Shown: one piece after another, positions 1 to 13,171 of the stretch
Numbering within the stretch: the first letter of the stretch is position 1
Layout of the letters: each line of letters begins with the position of its first letter
Assembly (NCBI RefSeq): GCF_019649055.1
Contig: NW_026570224.1
Span: forward strand, 3,348,001-3,412,000
DNA: 64,000 nt
Origin: Paramacrobiotus metropolitanus
Lineage: Eukaryota; Tardigrada; Eutardigrada; Parachela; Macrobiotidae
Direction of reading: 5' to 3'
Notes under the pieces: generated by a model
Databases searched by the model: none
What the model was told of the DNA's origin: nothing
The model's input: only the letters and a program-made list of their open reading frames with translations
Position numbers and translations under genes: made by a program

Positions 1-3000
1 TGGTTGCAGAGTTTATCTTTGCTGCACCAACGCACTTCTGTACGCAATCGTAACGACGTCACCGCATTGTAGTCCCGTTGATGATTGAAACCGGAAAACT
101 TTTTCCGATTTTGGATTAATTCAGTGACTACTCTGTCATCATGCGGGGTACGCAAAACTGTTCGCTGAAAATACGAAGATTTAATTATTCGGCTCCGTGA
201 GCCGTGAGGGTATGATTTCGGTGCCTTTTTCGAAACAAAAAAATATGAGATTAAACCCGTGATGTCGCTCATCTGGCATACTGCGGAGACTCAAAATTAC
301 GTACACGCAGTGCATTGCAAAGGTTCGTTTTTTACAGTACATTGCGCCTATTTTTTTATACGTTACTGATTAACCGTAAACATTTCTCACCGTTCGGCAG
401 TCACTCTTGTGATACAGATGCGTTGGATAGTAGTACAGTAAATAGTAAATCATAATTTAAATATATAAGTATCACTGCTTATCATGCCACGGATTATTAC
501 ATAGTATTATTGTATCTAGAATAATACATCAACACTCGTAAACCTATTAGGTCCTGTTTCACATAAGATACTCCCAACCGCAAATGAGTCGTTTCAAATT
601 ACTCTTCCGGTCTCCCCGGCCGATTACTCCATGCGCTACTTAGTATTGCGTCAGTAGAAATGTGACTGCTGTAAAATCCTGTTGCGAAGCGAAGCACTTT
701 TCAGCTATGCATAATTGCATCCCATACCTAATTCCAACATAAACCATTAATCTACATAGATCGGCCGATTATATGTCTGCTTAACCCATATGATGTATTT
801 TGTCGGCACGGAAATTCTTACGCTTATACTAGCATTATTTTGCAGTTAAGTCTACTTTTCCTCCAAATGAAGCGCAAGCTATCAGCCCGATCGATACAAA
901 CTCCCAACGGGCTGAATGGATACAACTTAGCCAACTGTCCCTATGGATGACGTAATACTGTTATGACAAGTGAGATTATGATGAACCATGAAACATTTCC
1001 GGTTACAATTCTTCTCTGTGCTGCGGTACATATTCGCCAGTGTGCGGATTATTTCGGCGCACCAGCAAAGATTAAAGCTGATGTTGTCTGGATGGGAACA
1101 GCGAAGGCTACTTGCCAAGAGGCAAGTATGGTAGTCGAACCGGCGACTGACAAGATTTTTTTGTGTACTTGTATACGCCGCAGATTCTGATTACGATGGT
1201 GCGCACTCGATCGTACTGCAGCATGTTTCCATATGAATCTCCCAAAGTGAATTGCGATAAAATATTTTACTGTGCGATTGTATCTGACATATTTGTCAAT
1301 GGTTACTTTGTACTGTTCGGAAAAACATTTCTAGATGTGTTTATTTTTCTACCACTGTAATCTGTAATAAAATAGCACTGCTTGTTTTAACTCTAAAGTT
1401 TCCAGGGGATATTTTCTTTGGTTTCGATCGCTTGCTGTTACGCACTTGGAAATTCTGCGAGGGCGGAGTGACATGAGTTATAGGGCAAGTGGTTAAGCAC
1501 CGTAACCCGGCGTCCAAATTTATCATCAGGCACCAACTAACGAAATATTTTTCTACGTAATTCCAAAAGGCCAAAGCGCTATAATTCTTCGTTAACAGAT
1601 GCGCGCAAAGCACATTGTGATTCAATGTGATTTAACGTGGCATTCTACACCTCGCTGTGATTATACTCGGATTTCAGTCTTAATAAAGAACAACATGACC
1701 ATAGTGTTTTCTGGCAGTCTGAAAAAGTTGTATTTGGTTGTTGGTGGCATACTTTGATTACGCCAAGCCCATAATAATATACTGACTTATTAACGACATT
1801 GTACGCAAGTGTGATGAGCAGGTTGTTCGGCTAAAAATAACGGTATTAAACGGAGACGACATGTTGTTAACATCGACGGGAAGTCAGGGTTGTAAACTTA
1901 GAGGAAGGGTGTAAATGGTGCGAACGCAGCGGTCTGCCAACTTAAACGTGATTTGTGTTCTTTTTATATTTGTACTTCGTGCGTACGGTCAACTATTGCA
2001 GCGAAATCACGGAAAAACTTGTTTACACCTCGTATTTCACTTGAAAATAATTACTTTGTGTGTCTGAAACCCATGCATCTGTATTTGCCCGAAGAGTGCT
2101 AATTAACTCTGAAGTTAATCAAATTTTGTAATTTGCAGGGAACTATTTTGGGAAAATAATGTTTTTCTGGCTGCCCAATTTGAATCCAAAAAATAACTAA
2201 TAATTATTAAGAAGTTGATGACTTAGTACCACTGCTTAACAGTAGGTAAGTAATTAAAGTCTATTCTGTGACGTTAACCAGTCTTTTTTATTTTTCCATT
2301 CCTTACGATGTATTTTCGTTGCCTGGTACCTTACTACCTGTACTTCAAGTATGTTTACTTACTGTATGTACGTACCAATTAACTGTGCACTGTAGGCTGG
2401 TAACTGCTTTCGTACTGCAGATTTTATTAGTATTGCACAACATTACTCACCATAAACTGAGGTTGCAAAAATCGAAATCTTGCAAAAATCTTTCTTTATT
2501 AATGCGTCTACATTCAATAGAAAAAATTTTATCACACTGATGTACCACGTGTGTGATCGTTTGCATTGTTTACTGCTATTCTGCAGAGTTACTGATTTTT
2601 TTTTTAGCACTGTTGAAAGTTTTGGTTTGTTGCTGAAAACAATGTGGATTTGGTTCGAAAATATGTGCTTGTCTTTTAAGTCATTTTTTGGAAGGATTTT
2701 TCGCATGATGCTTAACACTGTTAATTTTTTGATTGGAGTGCCAATCCTTGGATGCCGACGCTGCGCTAGTGCTACTGGTTTGGTTGATTCCCGCGAGAAA
2801 TCATAAGTTTAAGTGACTGCGTTTTCATGCAGGGCGTTACAAGACGTACAAAAGAGAATTATATAAGCTACCTTTCGCACGAGTTCGTGTTATTGTGAAA
2901 TTCCGGCAGTTTTGAGTAATGTTGTGCATTACTTGCGTGTAAGTTGTATCTCGAATTGTAGTTTTTAATCAATAAAGGTGATTTTTTTTCCGGAAACAAA

Positions 3001-3178
3001 TTTTTCCAGTATATACTCGTATACTGTTAGCATGCCCAAAAATCATTGACCGCCATTCCAGAAGTATCCAAGTATATTATTAGAAGTATTACGCTATTGC
3101 AGTACACATTCGTGAATCGTCATCGTCAACAGGATGGATTAGTATAAATTAAAAACTCATTTTGCAGTCATCATGTGG
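1..3178. other. No recognisable gene; 3' flank of the TRPM-type gene
   Basis: AT-rich sequence in which I find no convincing exon. Between about 2443 and 2806 both strands are open for 90 to 110 codons, but neither frame starts with a convincing ATG, shows a known domain or has flanking splice signals. The far left may hold the 3' end or regulatory DNA of a gene outside the window. Confidence 0.5.
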
Positions 3179-6100
3179 CTAAATTACTTCCGCAGTTTGG
3201 AGTCCAAAAACCCGATCTTTGAATGGAGAGACGCTACTAAATTCTGAACATTGCGCAACCTATAAATAAACACTCATCGTATAATATGAGGGGATATCAC
3301 AGCGCACACCGTCACACGTGCAGTAACATACGAGCACATCTCAAAGCATACAATATTAAAAACTACTGTTGCCGGCAACTACTGTACTTAAATCTAAACT
3401 TGAAGTATACTTGAAGCAAAAATTTTTGTTTAGCGCTGAAAAATTTAAAAGTTACATTAGCTATAACTATCTCATATTAGGTTCAAATACGTATTTAGGT
3501 AAAGCATCTGTTAAAGAAAAATAAATAAACTAAAGAAAGTATTACTCTATCACAGTGTTTGTTGACATAAGATGTGCCACTTGAGCATGCAATTGATTTT
3601 TTTAAAAATGTCTGTTTTTCGGACAGATATAGACAACTAACCCTTAAAAAATTAATTTGTAAACTTACTTATCCCGATGTCCTTCGAATGCGGTGTCCGA
3701 AGCACCTTCTCTGTCCTTCTGCGCAAAGAATTGCATTGCTTTAGCGCGCCAGTAGGTGAATGCCTATGAGCAAAAATATCAAACTCGTTGACGTCAACAG
3801 TGAAGAGCGAAACCCAGAACATTCGATTCATACTTCGAGGTCAACGCCAGTGACAAACTTTTGTGCATCCTCAGCCTTTAATAACAGACAAAAAATCCAT
3901 TACAAATGCATTAAGAAATTCACATATGTAGGCTACTTCCACACCTTAATCAGTCTGGTGCGCTTGGATTTCTTAAAGGTTACAATTTGGATCAGATAGC
4001 CGAAAACGCTGAATGGCCAGGGAAGTGCTGATCGCTGGGCGTAGTTCATTATGGTTTGAAAGCGTTTGTAGCGGCATAATAAATCGGCCAGTGGAGCTAA
4101 TAATATTTAGGTATGTCATTAATCGTTAAAACCAACAGAAAAATTGCGAATATGGAAAATATGCCGGCTCCAGGGGAATTAGTGACCTTACCTAGGCGCA
4201 TATTGGTATGCCTGCAATGAACAGTTCCAGTGACGATATTGGAGCTTCGATAGCTACCGAAAGTTACTTACAGGTAGTAGGCATTTAGCACTGTCAGCAT
4301 AGCCAGTTTCAGCAGGAAATAGTAATGGATTACAAAGATGTAGCTCCATACGGAAACCCTAAAACAAAAATTTCATAAAAACTGCCAGTTAAGATACCGA
4401 TAGAAACACATTCGTGACAATTCCCCCGTAGAGGAATTGAATACGTAGGCGGTGGTTATACTCGTATCATTATTACATAATAAAAATATGCAGTGAAAAA
4501 TTTGAAAAAAAAGCTAAATTTTACCGTCTCACCGAATTTCTTTTGCACGACTGCAGTATTTTACAAAGTAAGCCTAAATAGATCGAAAAAGTGCACCCAT
4601 ACCACCGGACCATCGCTTCCAGTGTTCCCTTTCATTATGGCTACACCGGTGACATGGGTGCAGTTTTTCGATCTATTTGGGCTTCCTTTGTAAAACACTG
4701 CAGTCGTTCAAAAGAAATTCGGTGTGGATACTGGATACTGAAGAGGAAAATACATATTTCACTGATGCCAGTTAAATCGGAACCATGCGTTCTTCTGCGT
4801 ACGAGTTGTCTAGTTCCAACGTGGATTTTTTAGGGTAGAATTTCGGAAATGTATAGCAATACGTTATTGATATCTAGCAATACGTTATTTTGACATGCAC
4901 TGTTCATCCTGGACAGTGGACACAGCATTCTTGTCCTGGGAAACGAGCAATTAAGTGTTCCAGTTCAATAATTTTTTTCTGAGCGCAGATAGTATGGAGA
5001 GTGAGGTGAGTCATCCGCTAATACTGTCGCAGGACAATAAGAACAATAAGAAGCCTGCTGCCCTACGTGTATGATTGTTGTTGGAATACCGACCGTCTAG
5101 CCACAGTGAAAAGATATATATACTGCTTTTCAGTGATCCTACTTTTCACAGCAGCCGAATAACTTGAATCCTTATGTAAACAGTAACCACGACTAAATCT
5201 AGTTTTATGAGGGTGGCAAAAATTAATACGTACATTCAGCCTGTAAGAGATGCACATACCGCTAGCGCTAGTGAGTGCCCTCAGTTCACTTGGTATTGAT
5301 AGGTTGCTTATTCGACAATAGACATACACATATTGTCTACGATCAGAAGTAAGAGCGCTGTTCTATGGACTGACAGAGAATGCAGTCTACTATTTGCCAC
5401 CCGACTCAACTAGACTGGGTGAAGGTCTGCTAATGAGATTTTTGTACCTTAAGTTGGATTAAGGGACAGAGAGAACGTGTACAGGAGTCGACTGGGTCTG
5501 GTCTAGCTTTGCGATACATGTACTGATGTACAGCATCTCTTCACTACTCAAATGGGAATCCGACAGAGAATCGGCAACTGAACAGACAGGATTGAGGCTA
5601 ACCTTTAGTGTCCTTTACTTTCCATCTTTTCCCCGGTAGAGGATAGACAGACGCAAAAGCTCAGAACAGACAGAATCATTCTGACCTTTCACTTAGAAAG
5701 TTCTGACCTTTCAGTTACACGCTGGATCCTATACTAATATAATATATAGACAGACTACGTCTGCCATATGTTATATTAGGCTTGCCCGTTTCAACCGTGC
5801 AGCGCCTACGTAAAAACACCACCTATTGGCTTACTGGTAGCGCAGTGACTACAAAACATCCGTAGCCGGTAGTCGGTACATGTTGTAAATGGAAAAAGTA
5901 TGCACTTACATATATTAAGATATTTTGGTACGTTCTGCTAATCACAAATTTGAACAGGTTACACAATTCAACGAGTGTTGCATTTGTAGAAATGTGCACA
6001 GTTTGTTCAAAACAGGTTTGCTATAACTAGATTTAGAAATTTTATAAATTAAAAGTTGCAGCAGCAAACTCTTACGTTTGGCAGGAGTACGAGTTGTAAT

Positions 6101-9100
6101 CGCCCAACCAGCACCGATCGTGAGGGACTGCACTGTCCGGTTGAGTAAAATTTTTCCAATCAATCTTATTTTGGGCTTCACAGGTGGGATCACTGTGGTT
6201 AAAAAGTGTTATAACAAAATCTCATGGCATATATGTCTACAGTAATATAAACTGTATTATTTTTACTAATCAAGTTCGTAGAAAAATCCTCCAAATAGTG
6301 TAAAGATACTCCGGTAGAACGCGTGCCGCCAGTCATCGCCTGTAAATGGCCAGTCGGGCGTGGTGATGGCTTGCCAGACAACGCCGGTAGCAAGCTGTAC
6401 ATTTAATAAGAATTGGTTATTCAACTGGTATCATTAAGAATTAATAACTAAAAAACCCGACGAAAGTAAAAAAAATTTAATATGCCAAGATTTTCCTTTC
6501 TGCGATATAGCTGTTAAATATTCTACAGTTCCCTTACCAATAGTGGTAACATCAGAATAATCCAACGGAATAAATCGACCAGCATGTTCTTCTTCAATAG
6601 CCGCACGACCGATGCCGTGAGGTGTGGGAAGTATAAAAACAGATCCCACACGATGTAGTAATAATACAAAACACCTACGTCCGAAATACAAAAAATATGG
6701 GAACATAGCCTTAAACATTGTAAAGATTTACGCACCGAATGCCAAAATTATTCTTCCCGAAAAGGGTTGTGTTTCACGAAACGGTTCGATACGGTACAGA
6801 AAGAAAAGAATATTCCATGCTGTTTGATAGAAGAAATGGATGCCGCGGTACGTCAGACTCATTTCCGCCCCATATAGATAATCCTTCAGCGTTCTGCAAA
6901 AAGAAGATTTACAAAAACAAATCCGTTCAAATGTGTATTAAGCTAACATAATCATTAATATTGGCTTTTTCATATTCAAGTCTTGCGTATTTAACTATAT
7001 GCTGACGTCGTCACGCATAGAAGCATGTAAATATGGCTTTACTTACTTTAGCACCAAATCCAGCCAAATCAGGGCGGTACAAGCGAACACAGCAATATCG
7101 ACGCCCACATACATGCAGGGTGGGAGCATGATATCCACACCAATTAAAATTAAGAAGAGATGATAGGTAATGAACCAAATCCAGTATTTGACCACTGGAC
7201 TCTGCCACACTGCTTGTGTCATTTGCCAAACCGGCGGATGTTGGGCTCGCGGCTGCTGCAGGCGAGTTACAGTGTCAGGCTGGCGGTTATGGCGCAAGTT
7301 GGTGATATACCGTTTGATATCTTCTTCATCGGTTGGTTCTTTCATTTCATCATCTACGCAAAACAATAAGAGTGCATTATAAGTTTCGATGACCAAATAC
7401 TATGAGCAGCACCAGTTCACAACTGCAACGCGTAAATATGTAAGAACAGATACACAAAATAATATTAGCAAGAATTATTTAATATAAAATGTGATTAAGC
7501 AAATGAGTTTTGGGCCTATCGCAGAAACATTATATTTTTGACATGTGCCAAAAATCTTACGAATTTTATCAAGGTCCACAGCGGCCTGTCGGTCAGTTAA
7601 CATGGGAAAGGTCAGCCATTTATACATTGGACAGACGGTAAAAGCCGATATAAGCATCTTGAGATAGCCATATGAGCCGCGGTACCGAACAAACCCGAAA
7701 GCGAAATCTTCCACAAACTGTTGTATTGCTGGGTGCGATAGAAATTTCCTATAATAATACAAGCTTAATGAATATCTTCGCTAGGCGATCAGATCCTATA
7801 AAAATTGAACGCACAAGCAGAATCCCTTGTATGACATCTCCAAAGTGGTCAAATTATTGAACTCCGGTAACTTTCGCGATAACAACCCGTGACACCGTTC
7901 TGGGAAGTCATTATATCCCAAATTGAACAGGTCAGTAGCGAGATTATCGAAGTCAATAGAATTTTGAACTAGTTCGGCATGGACGTCTGTTTCGGGATTA
8001 TGACCAGCTAAACTGCGGAAAAGTAGCGCTACAAAAATGGCTTGTGGCACCGGATCTATGCTGAACTTTAGGAGGATCTTGATTAATTCCACACGGTTAA
8101 ACAGGGTTGCATAAACAATCAAAGCATTAAGCGCCTGAAATAAAATGCAGCTTTTCAATAGGAAAGTAGTCAGATCTAGACAAAACTGGGACAATAAATA
8201 CTGCACAGCGCATGGTAGAGTAAACATTATGTTATTCATGTTATCCTATGTGTACTTCATTCAATAGAAATATTTTTGTACAAAGACACAAACACGGTAG
8301 GTATTTAGTTGTTTTTGAAAGAATTATGGTTTATTTAGCAGTTTAACAAGAATCGAAACGCAAAAGTGAGTTGCAGGTGCACAAAAGCAGAATTTGCAAG
8401 GGATCGTAATGTCTTACCGTGCGATCCTGGGAAGTAGCATCCGCTGTGCTTAGGCCCAACGCATTTGTAGACATTTCACGCAGGTTGATGTAATCCTTAA
8501 TGCCGCTTAATTTGTAAATTACTGGATTTAATTCGGTATAAAGGAACGCTTCCGTGATCGGGTCATCTGGAAGCAGTTATTCGGTTTCATGCATGTTCGT
8601 ATCGCTCCACTCGTAAGTTCTAACTACATAGTGCCAGTATTTACACCCGGCATAATACTGTATGCCCTGTACACGTTTGAAAAGCATATAATGTGCCAAG
8701 CTTTACTATTTCCAAACGCCATGTTTTCCAGTCGGATTTTTTAACCTTTACAATAATACAGGTTAAAATAGATTTTCCTTTAGTACAGAGTACAGAAGTA
8801 CAGGGTGATCCACGTTGAACAGTTATATTATGGATTATTTTATGTTTAGTTGGGTTTTTACATACTGGCATGATGCTGCAACACCTGGTCCCAAACTCTT
8901 TCAACAAAAAATTCATCATCCAGTGTGTTTTGATACAACATCAGATAGTCCATGTGAGATAAGAAATGGCGAACCGGCATCTGTTGTAACATGATGTCCA
9001 CGAAAGCTTCTCGTCCCGGTAAAACTAAAGCCTCCATCAATGCAGCATACGGTATCTGTACTCGCAAATCCAACCATTTATATTTAGGTACAACTTATGG

Positions 9101-12100
9101 TTAGTGAAGCAGTATATGTAAGACTCGATATTTACTAAAATTATAAAGTTTATCATCTCGATATAAAAATGGCCGTAGATAAATACAAGACAGAAGCGGC
9201 TGCCGTATTCATATTTATAGTTTATACCCTACCTCCATAGCAGACCAGGGATACTGCGCCAACAGAATATCGGTAGCTAGTTCGATTTGGTTGTTTTGCA
9301 CCGCCAAAAGCCAGTTCCGCTCAAGGACAAAAGGTTCGCTAACTAAAAATCACGGTAACCATTTTTATTATTTGTTATTTTTACGTAGTAGTAGTATGTA
9401 GTAATAACGAGTTGAACATGCCTTTATTGTTTTTAATTAGGGGTTTTCGTACCTTTTGGACAACGTTCCATCGCACTGCGCAAAATACCGGCATCCATTC
9501 CAGATATAGATTCTTTTTCCTGGGCATTGATTACTTTCAGTAATCCTGAAGCTTGCGACAGAGAGATAATATCCGCAATTGTTTCCGCAATGTGCCGACG
9601 TTCCTTGTCAGTTGGTTTGGTTTGCGCGAACATCACACGATCAATAAGATAATCCACATTGTTGTAAAAAGCTTCGTCCAACGAACCGTTCCTTCAGTAT
9701 TAAGGAATAATTTAGAAAGTATGCATGGATTAGAAAGCATTAATATTAGAGACTCAAAATACTGAAGTAAGTAATAAAAAATCTGAATAATTTAAGTGTT
9801 AACAAGCCATTCGTCTCACACTGTACAATTACTATCCTAGTACTGTGGGCAGAAAGGTTTATGTAGGTACAGTACAGTAGTACTGCAAATCGGTGATTAT
9901 TGCAAGCTACATGCATTCAGTTTTGGTGCGGCTTGTGTTTGCAGCATTTGTAAGGAGTCATCTATTATTTTTGCAATAAGAGTAATTTAGCATAAGAACA
10001 AAAGTTTCATTTAGTAAAAACTTGTCTTTAGCTTTAGTATTAATATATCGGCGGCAGACACAAATAAATAGAGTAAACCTTTAACAGGCAGTAACTTTTC
10101 TACCAGTTACGTCCAAATAAATTTAGGGAAAACACAAAGCCGTCAGACTACGGAGTATAACAGAAAAACCTCGCATTTCTTTGCTGGGTAACTTTACCAG
10201 TGTTCGATGCTTCCGGCCAAGACATCGGCTGTCCCATTGCACCCTTGAAGAAGCATAACCTGGACATCTTCGTTAAGATAGGATTCGACTTGTTCTAGTT
10301 CCTCGATGCCTCCTTGCACGAACATCACGATTTCAATAACAGGGAGCTGATGAGCTGTAAAGGTGAACATTAAAAATTTTAAACTTTGCTAGTATCGTCT
10401 AATTTCACGAGCTGATGAGCTGACATTGCAATAAATACTGGTAATATCGCCCAATTTCATACTTGCCGCTGCTATCGCGCATTATGATAGTACCCATTAA
10501 TTGCAAAAATAAGTACTACTGCAAGATCGCGCATTTTGAAAGATTACGGAAATGAATCTATATATGCATACTTCGTTCTATATGTTAGGACAAAATCTTG
10601 ACACGCGTGCCGCTTCGTTCATAGTATCTGCATTTTTTGGAAACAATCGATTTTGTTGTATTAATAATATTGCAGTTGTGTAACAGTCATTTTAAATAAT
10701 GAGCAGGCGTATTTAAATTTTCATTATAGTTTAAATGTGTTAAATACTTAAGCTACTACGTACGGTGGTATATCTACAAGTGTTTTAAGCAAACTTGCCT
10801 GCATGACTTTTGTGTCCCAGTCTACCTAATTGGGTACGCAGTTCCCGCTCAACCTGGACTCGAAATCCATACGCGTGACTTCTTGGCTCATTTAGCAAGA
10901 CAAAGTGGGTGTGATTGTTATCTAATCCGTATCCCGGTTCATTCTAAAATTGTATTAAAAATAACATATAGTCAGATCGCACACATAATTATATTGCATA
11001 AATACGAGCAAATTGTAAGCAGATTGTACAAGTAAGCCTGCTATCACCACAGTACTACTTGTACAGTATCGGTATCACGCGCCGGTACGCCAAAAAGATT
11101 GTACAGCTTAGGACAAAATGGTCGCATACCCAAAATCTCCACATTCAGTACGCATGCAGCGCAGTGCACCGTACGACTGAGTTCAAAATATCCGGTTCGT
11201 ACAAGTGCACTGCACCGCTTGCGTACAGAATGCTGGGTATGGGGCTATGCGACCATTTCGTCCTACATTGTACAATAGCAGACTTGCAGTAGAAGCTACT
11301 AGCAAAAGCAATGGTACAGGAGTAGCATTGTGCAATATAATTATTTTGTAACATGCGAAGTATTATGCGTGCGTGAAATTTATTAATATGCACAAGGGGG
11401 AGTTCAAATTTTTGACAACTGAAACTTTTGCGCAGAGTGAATGGATGCTTACGTTGCCGGATCTCTTATTGGTACCCACAATCGAAGTGGGAACCATACC
11501 AATAAGGCGGGTTATGGTAGCCGGGCGGTCTTTTGTCGCAAACTCCGAGTTGTAGAACTGTTCGTCCCGGATGGCCGCGCTGATCACGGCCGATAGGCCA
11601 TGGTTTAATCCATCGTCGATTACTAGCGTGCTACCGCTGTTGGTCAGCTGTAACAAATTGTTACTACCAATCAATTTTAACCGCCTTTTAGTCTCATGAC
11701 TAATTAAATTTAGCATGCATAAAAAATCAAAACAGTAACGTTAACCTGTTGGCACAAGGCACAAGAATCAGATACGAGTACCTTTATTATAGATTTTTGG
11801 AAAGCAGCTCGATGGACTGCCTGCCGCCATAGATAGCTGCTTTCATGTCCGGTGAGTACGGACAAAATTATATCCGGACTGCCGATGTTCCAACCATTAA
11901 TAATATCCGCAACAGCATCGGGAATTTCGGCTTCCGATGAGATTTTAAGGTAAACTTGGCTGTCCTGGAAGAAGTGCGAAAATATTTACAAAAGGGCGCT
12001 ATCGATGTAAAAGCAAAGCTACGACTCGCATTGAACAAATCTCCCAAGTTTAGGAGGCGATTGAGTCGTCTCATCAAATTTTCTAATTCCGTTATGTTGC

Positions 12101-12423
12101 ATTTGCAATGGTTATAATCCGCCTTGAATATTGCAAAATAAATATCTTACGGTGGGATCCATATTATTTCAGCCAATGGCCGGAATTGGCCGGAGTGCGG
12201 TACCTTACGAGTTGGTCAATTTCCAAGCAGTATTCCAACTTATCACCACAATGCATGAAACGTTGTGGGCACTCCTTAAGATTTCTTTCGGAGGGTCTTG
12301 TAGAATTTTTGTCGGTGACGGTTGTAACTTGAACACAGTCCTCGCTAGCTGCATATGCGCCGCGGGCTTGCCCAGTGGCAAGCAGGTGCTTAACGTGCTG
12401 GTTACCGCGCGAGCGAGTTGTAC
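3179..12423 (-). CDS. TRPM-type cation channel (5' end incomplete)
   Basis: Predicted tetrameric cation channel of the melastatin TRP family at a cell membrane. Exons in transcript order: 12423-12209, a poorly resolved one near 12130-12000, then 11964-11782, 11647-11453, 10943-10826, 10354-10198, 9691-9453, 9342-9233, 9055-8866, 8566-8418, 8134-7815, 7748-7561, 7353-7047, 6893-6736, 6674-6538, 6394-6267, 6192-6076, 4358-4272, 4211-4192, 4096-3945, 3763-3669, 3236-3179. From 11964 on all phases agree and give 1035 residues. TRPM homology region: LDNNHTHFVLL, then the QLPVIEIV..QGG stretch and ankyrin-like TRPM repeats (ALNALIVYATLFNRVELIK). S1-S2 lie at 7353-7047, S3-S4 at 6893-6538, S5-pore at 6394-6267 (GVVWQAI), a Cys-containing turret at 6192-6076, S6 at 4358-4272, the TRP helix (RYKRFQTIM..LPWPFSVFGYL) at 4096-3945. 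No kinase or Nudix domain. The start codon and N-terminal exons are not established. Confidence 0.85.
4192..4211 (-). other. 20-base micro-exon of the TRPM-type gene
   Basis: A 20-base exon between the S6 exon and the TRP-helix exon. It has an acceptor ending TTGCAG and a donor GTAAGG. Its length changes the phase from 2 to 1, which is exactly what the flanking exons need; skipping it would break the frame. The spliced product places about seven residues (HTNMRLA) between S6 and the TRP helix, matching the usual spacing in TRPM proteins. Confidence 0.7.
4359..6075 (-). other. Long intron between turret and S6 exons of the TRPM-type gene
   Basis: 1.7 kb intron in a gene whose other introns are mostly far shorter. 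It contains the 79-base-arm hairpin at 4530-4724, a short direct repeat (agcaatacgttatt twice near 4855-4888) and a tandem tctgacctttca pair near 5680-5720. No coding exon is visible in it. Confidence 0.6.
4530..4724. repeat. Long inverted repeat (hairpin), arms 79 bases, loop 37
   Basis: The arm at 4530-4608 (begins caccgaatttcttttg, ends caccgg) is nearly the reverse complement of 4646-4724 (begins ccggtgacatgggtgc, ends gaaattcggtg), with about eight mismatches. It lies in the large intron of the TRPM-type gene. It could be a foldback/MITE-like element or the source of a hairpin RNA; I see no target-site duplication that settles this and no coding capacity. Confidence 0.85.
11099..11275. 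repeat. Long inverted repeat (hairpin), arms ~78 bases, loop ~20
   Basis: The arm at 11099-11176 (begins ttgtacagcttaggac, contains aaatggtcgcata) pairs with 11197-11275 (contains tatgcgaccattt, ends acattgtacaa). The outer ~35 and inner ~30 bases pair well; the middle has mismatches and small bulges. It sits in an intron of the TRPM-type gene between the exons at 11647-11453 and 10943-10826. Its arms do not resemble those of the other hairpin at 4530-4724, so it appears to be a separate element. Confidence 0.8.
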
Positions 12424-13171
12424 CTACAACATGATTTGATGTTGCGGCAGTGATTTGGTTTCACAAGGAAATGGAAAATAGATTCTTTAGGAAAGCCGGT
12501 TTTTTCGACTGAACATTGCTACAGGCGCCATAACGTAGACTTTTCAGTAAAGTAGTTGCTGAATTTCAAGACAAATGCATTTCAAGATCTAGATAAATGC
12601 TACTGTCAAACGCCAAAAAAAGCCGAGAAATTTTGATAAAAATTCAAACGGTGTAGGTAACTTAGGCAAGTATATCCATAAAGTATTCCATTCCATGAAG
12701 TACAGTATTCGCTTTTACGGACGTACGGAGAATCGCAGTGAAAACATTTCTCTAATCATTAATTCTTTTGCAGTGAAACCGCATTTTTGTGTAATGTCAG
12801 CGAGATATTGTAGATAATTCACGTACGTACATAGTCTCTATGTCCTCTCTTCCACATACGAAAGCGACTGCATGCGAGCATAATAAAATTTTCAATCTGC
12901 ACATAAAAAAACATGATAGTATACAGTTTTGACCAGTTTATATACTTTGTGACTTTGTTTGTAATTAATAATGCGCACAACATTGACCAACCAGAATATC
13001 GAGAATACCATTTTATTCGTCCAATATTTATATTATAACTATCACCGAAACGTCGGCCTTACGACTGATCTCATCTTAGATCAATAGGCTGGCGTATATT
13101 ACAGTATCAAATCAAAATTTGGGAATTTTTGATTCACAATCATTTGCTGCGCACCTTGTCAGTAAGTTATA
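12424..13171. other. Gap between TRPM-type gene and LRR gene
   Basis: Should contain the first exon and promoter of the TRPM-type gene and the 3' untranslated region of the LRR gene. A short open stretch on the minus strand starting with ATG near 12523 could be a first exon, but no donor of the correct phase confirms it. Confidence 0.4.
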
